A stretch of DNA of 8,361 nt from Desulfocapsaceae bacterium (GTDB lineage: Bacteria > Desulfobacterota > Desulfobulbia > Desulfobulbales > Desulfocapsaceae): positions 1-8,361 of the forward strand of contig JAOZLO010000103.1 of assembly GCA_029934775.1 (NCBI GenBank), read 5' to 3'. Shown piece after piece: positions 6,767 to 8,361 of this stretch. The notes beneath the pieces are model-generated. The model worked only from the letters and a program-made list of their open reading frames with translations. It ran no database searches and was not told the origin of the DNA. The translations under genes were made by a program, and so were the position numbers. Every line of letters starts with the position of its first letter. Within the stretch, counting starts at the first letter, position 1.

Positions 6767-8314
6767 ATGAAAAAAATGAGCTTGTTGACAACAGTATTGA
6801 TGTTTGTCGCTTTGATGATGACATCAACAGGGACTGTTATGGCCAATAAAGAACATATCAAGGTTGGTATGGCTGATGTCGTTAAAACTTTGAATCTATA
6901 TCAAACAACATCAAGGGCATCTTTGTATGCGGCCTACATGATATTCGATCCTCTGGTGGAGCGTGATGCTGAGACCGGCAAGATAAAGCCCCACCTGGTA
7001 ACATCCTGGAAACTTTTAGATGATCAAACCTGGGAGTTCAAGCTACGCCCCGGTGTTAAATTCCACAGCGGCAGTCCGCTTAATGCCGAGGCAGTACGCT
7101 ACACCATAATGGAACGTATCCTGAACTCGGATCAAAAATCCCCTCAACTCTCGGGCTGGAATTGGTGCGCCGATGTGGAGGTAGTGGATGACTTCACTTT
7201 CCTTATAAAAACCAAGAAACCCTATCCCCTGGTTTTACAGCGAATGAATATTTTATTTCCCATGGATCCTGTATGGACAAAGTCCATGGTGGCCAAGCAC
7301 GGTGAGGCTTATCTATCTCGTAATACCAATGGAACTGGCCCTTTTAAGTTGGTGAAGTTCCAAGAAGGCAGTAAGATCGAGCTTATAAAAAATGATGATT
7401 ATTGGAAGAAAGGCGTACCTGCCTATAATAAGTTGACATTTCGCTTCCTTAAGGAAGCATCTACCCGTATAGCTGAACTTATGTCTGGAGGGATTGACGA
7501 TGCCATGTCCCTGCCAACTGATCTTGTGGACATGCTCAAGAAAAACCCCGATCTGACGGTAAACGAGTTGCCCATACTGCGTATCTATTTCTGGCAATTT
7601 GACGGCATGGGCAGGGCCCAGGCTACTCCGACAGCGCTGAAAGATTCCAGGGTACGTCGGGCTATCTGGCATGCCATTGATCGCAAGGCAATTGTAAAGA
7701 ACGTTCTGGGCGGGCATGCCACTGATTTAAACATACCTCTCAATCCCAAACAATTCGGGGCAGTACCCGATATGGTCACTCCCCAGTACGATCCGGCAAA
7801 GGCCAAGGCTTTACTTAAGGAAGCCGGCTTCGCAGATGGGTTCACAATGACACTCTGGAATGTGGCTGGCGACTACCAGAAAGCCAGTGAAGCTACTTCA
7901 GGCTATCTGGAAAAGGTGGGTATCAAACTTAAGTTCAAAGACTATTCTGGACGCTGGGGGGAGTTCGCCAAACTGTGCAAGGCCGGAAAGACTGACGGCG
8001 TAATGGGTATTGGCTGGGGCTCCTACAACATCTTTGATCCTGATGCACTTTGGCCCTATTTTTTCATGATTCCCGAAGGTGGTTACAATTATAACCATGA
8101 TCAGGAGCTGAGCGACTGGCTGCACCAGGCTCGTGAAACCATGGACGTGGAGAAACGCAGGGATCTATACCAAAAAGCCCAGGAACGTATTGTGAGCGAG
8201 GTTTACTGGATGCCGTTTTTCATACGACACGCCATTCACGGCACCAACAGGCACTTTCATTATGAACTGGGCGTCGACCAGGTACCCCGCTATCAGTACG
8301 GCACCTGGAAATAG
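6767..8314 (+). CDS. Periplasmic family-5 solute-binding protein of the ABC importer (DppA/OppA-like)
   Basis: A 515-residue exported protein that captures the ligand and delivers it to the permeases. Residues 1-26 form a Sec signal peptide (MKKMS, a hydrophobic core, then TVMA with probable cleavage before Asn27). There is no lipobox Cys, so it should be soluble in a periplasm. SBP_bac_5 features are YMIFDPLVERDAETGKI (57-73), WEFKLRPGVKFHSG (89-102), NTNGTGPFKLVKF (187-199), DDYW (210-213), RVRRAIWHAIDRKAIV (295-310), YDPAKAKALLKEAGF (341-355) and a C-terminal block around YQKAQERIVSEVYWMPFF (468-485). Length is normal for the family. It lies 40 bp after the D-type ATPase gene with no obvious promoter between. 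The late position is unusual; in many dpp operons the binding-protein gene is first. Family-5 members bind di- and oligopeptides, but also nickel complexes, opines, glycans and muropeptides, so the ligand cannot be read from sequence. The nearby RpiR regulator favours a sugar-containing one. Confidence 0.93.
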   Translation: MKKMSLLTTVLMFVALMMTSTGTVMANKEHIKVGMADVVKTLNLYQTTSRASLYAAYMIFDPLVERDAETGKIKPHLVTSWKLLDDQTWEFKLRPGVKFHSGSPLNAEAVRYTIMERILNSDQKSPQLSGWNWCADVEVVDDFTFLIKTKKPYPLVLQRMNILFPMDPVWTKSMVAKHGEAYLSRNTNGTGPFKLVKFQEGSKIELIKNDDYWKKGVPAYNKLTFRFLKEASTRIAELMSGGIDDAMSLPTDLVDMLKKNPDLTVNELPILRIYFWQFDGMGRAQATPTALKDSRVRRAIWHAIDRKAIVKNVLGGHATDLNIPLNPKQFGAVPDMVTPQYDPAKAKALLKEAGFADGFTMTLWNVAGDYQKASEATSGYLEKVGIKLKFKDYSGRWGEFAKLCKAGKTDGVMGIGWGSYNIFDPDALWPYFFMIPEGGYNYNHDQELSDWLHQARETMDVEKRRDLYQKAQERIVSEVYWMPFFIRHAIHGTNRHFHYELGVDQVPRYQYGTWK

Positions 8315-8361
8315 GCTATTCTGTTTCATTCCCGGTAAAAGAGAGTGATCCACCATTTTTT

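Noticed and set aside
8315..8361. Terminator after the solute-binding protein gene
   Set aside because: The 47 bp left in the window show no clear stem before the T-run at the edge; the operon may continue beyond.

Overview
The window looks like Gram-negative bacterial chromosome of moderate GC. The solute-binding protein has a Sec signal peptide without a lipobox cysteine, which suggests a periplasm. The mix of a QueG-like iron-sulfur protein, insertion-sequence debris and an oligopeptide transporter would fit an anaerobic Desulfobacterota-type organism. That taxonomic guess is an inference from general gene style, not from a marker gene.

The left part (1-1960) is a patchy, low-density region. 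On the minus strand it holds a broken fragment of a UlaG/NAPE-PLD-type metallo-beta-lactamase-fold hydrolase (about 97-399), with only the segment around the SGDTGY motif recognisable. Next comes an intact minus-strand gene (586-1401) for a short QueG-like protein with two ferredoxin-type [4Fe-4S] cluster motifs. Upstream of that gene is a 110-bp element (1485-1594) bounded by 21-bp imperfect terminal inverted repeats that begin GTAA and end TTAC, as in IS66-family insertion sequences. It encodes no transposase, so it is best read as an IS66-type MITE or internal-deletion remnant, and it contains an internal hairpin. The roughly 360 bp between it and the next gene are noncoding apart from possible IS debris and the promoter of the next operon.

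The right part (1880-8314) is one tightly packed plus-strand operon. A sigma70-like promoter (TTGACA, 17-bp spacer, TATTAA) is followed directly by two AT-rich palindromes built from ATGAAA/TTTCAT half-sites, probable operators. The first gene encodes an RpiR/MurR-family regulator (HTH plus SIS sugar-phosphate domain). It is followed by a complete peptide/opine/nickel-type (Dpp/Opp) ABC importer: two permeases (DppB-like, DppC-like), two ATPases (DppF-like, then DppD-like) and a periplasmic family-5 solute-binding protein. Three gene junctions overlap by 1-7 bp (regulator/permease, permease/ATPase, ATPase/ATPase), which implies translational coupling. The binding-protein gene has its own strong Shine-Dalgarno sequence after a 40-bp gap.

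Working model (inference): the RpiR regulator represses its own operon from the tandem operators and is released by a phosphorylated sugar. The importer would therefore carry a sugar-containing ligand, such as a muropeptide, amino-sugar peptide or glycoside, rather than plain dipeptides. No CRISPR array, tRNA, rRNA, prophage or defence system is visible. The most unusual non-genic structures are the IS66-type mini-element and the tandem operator.
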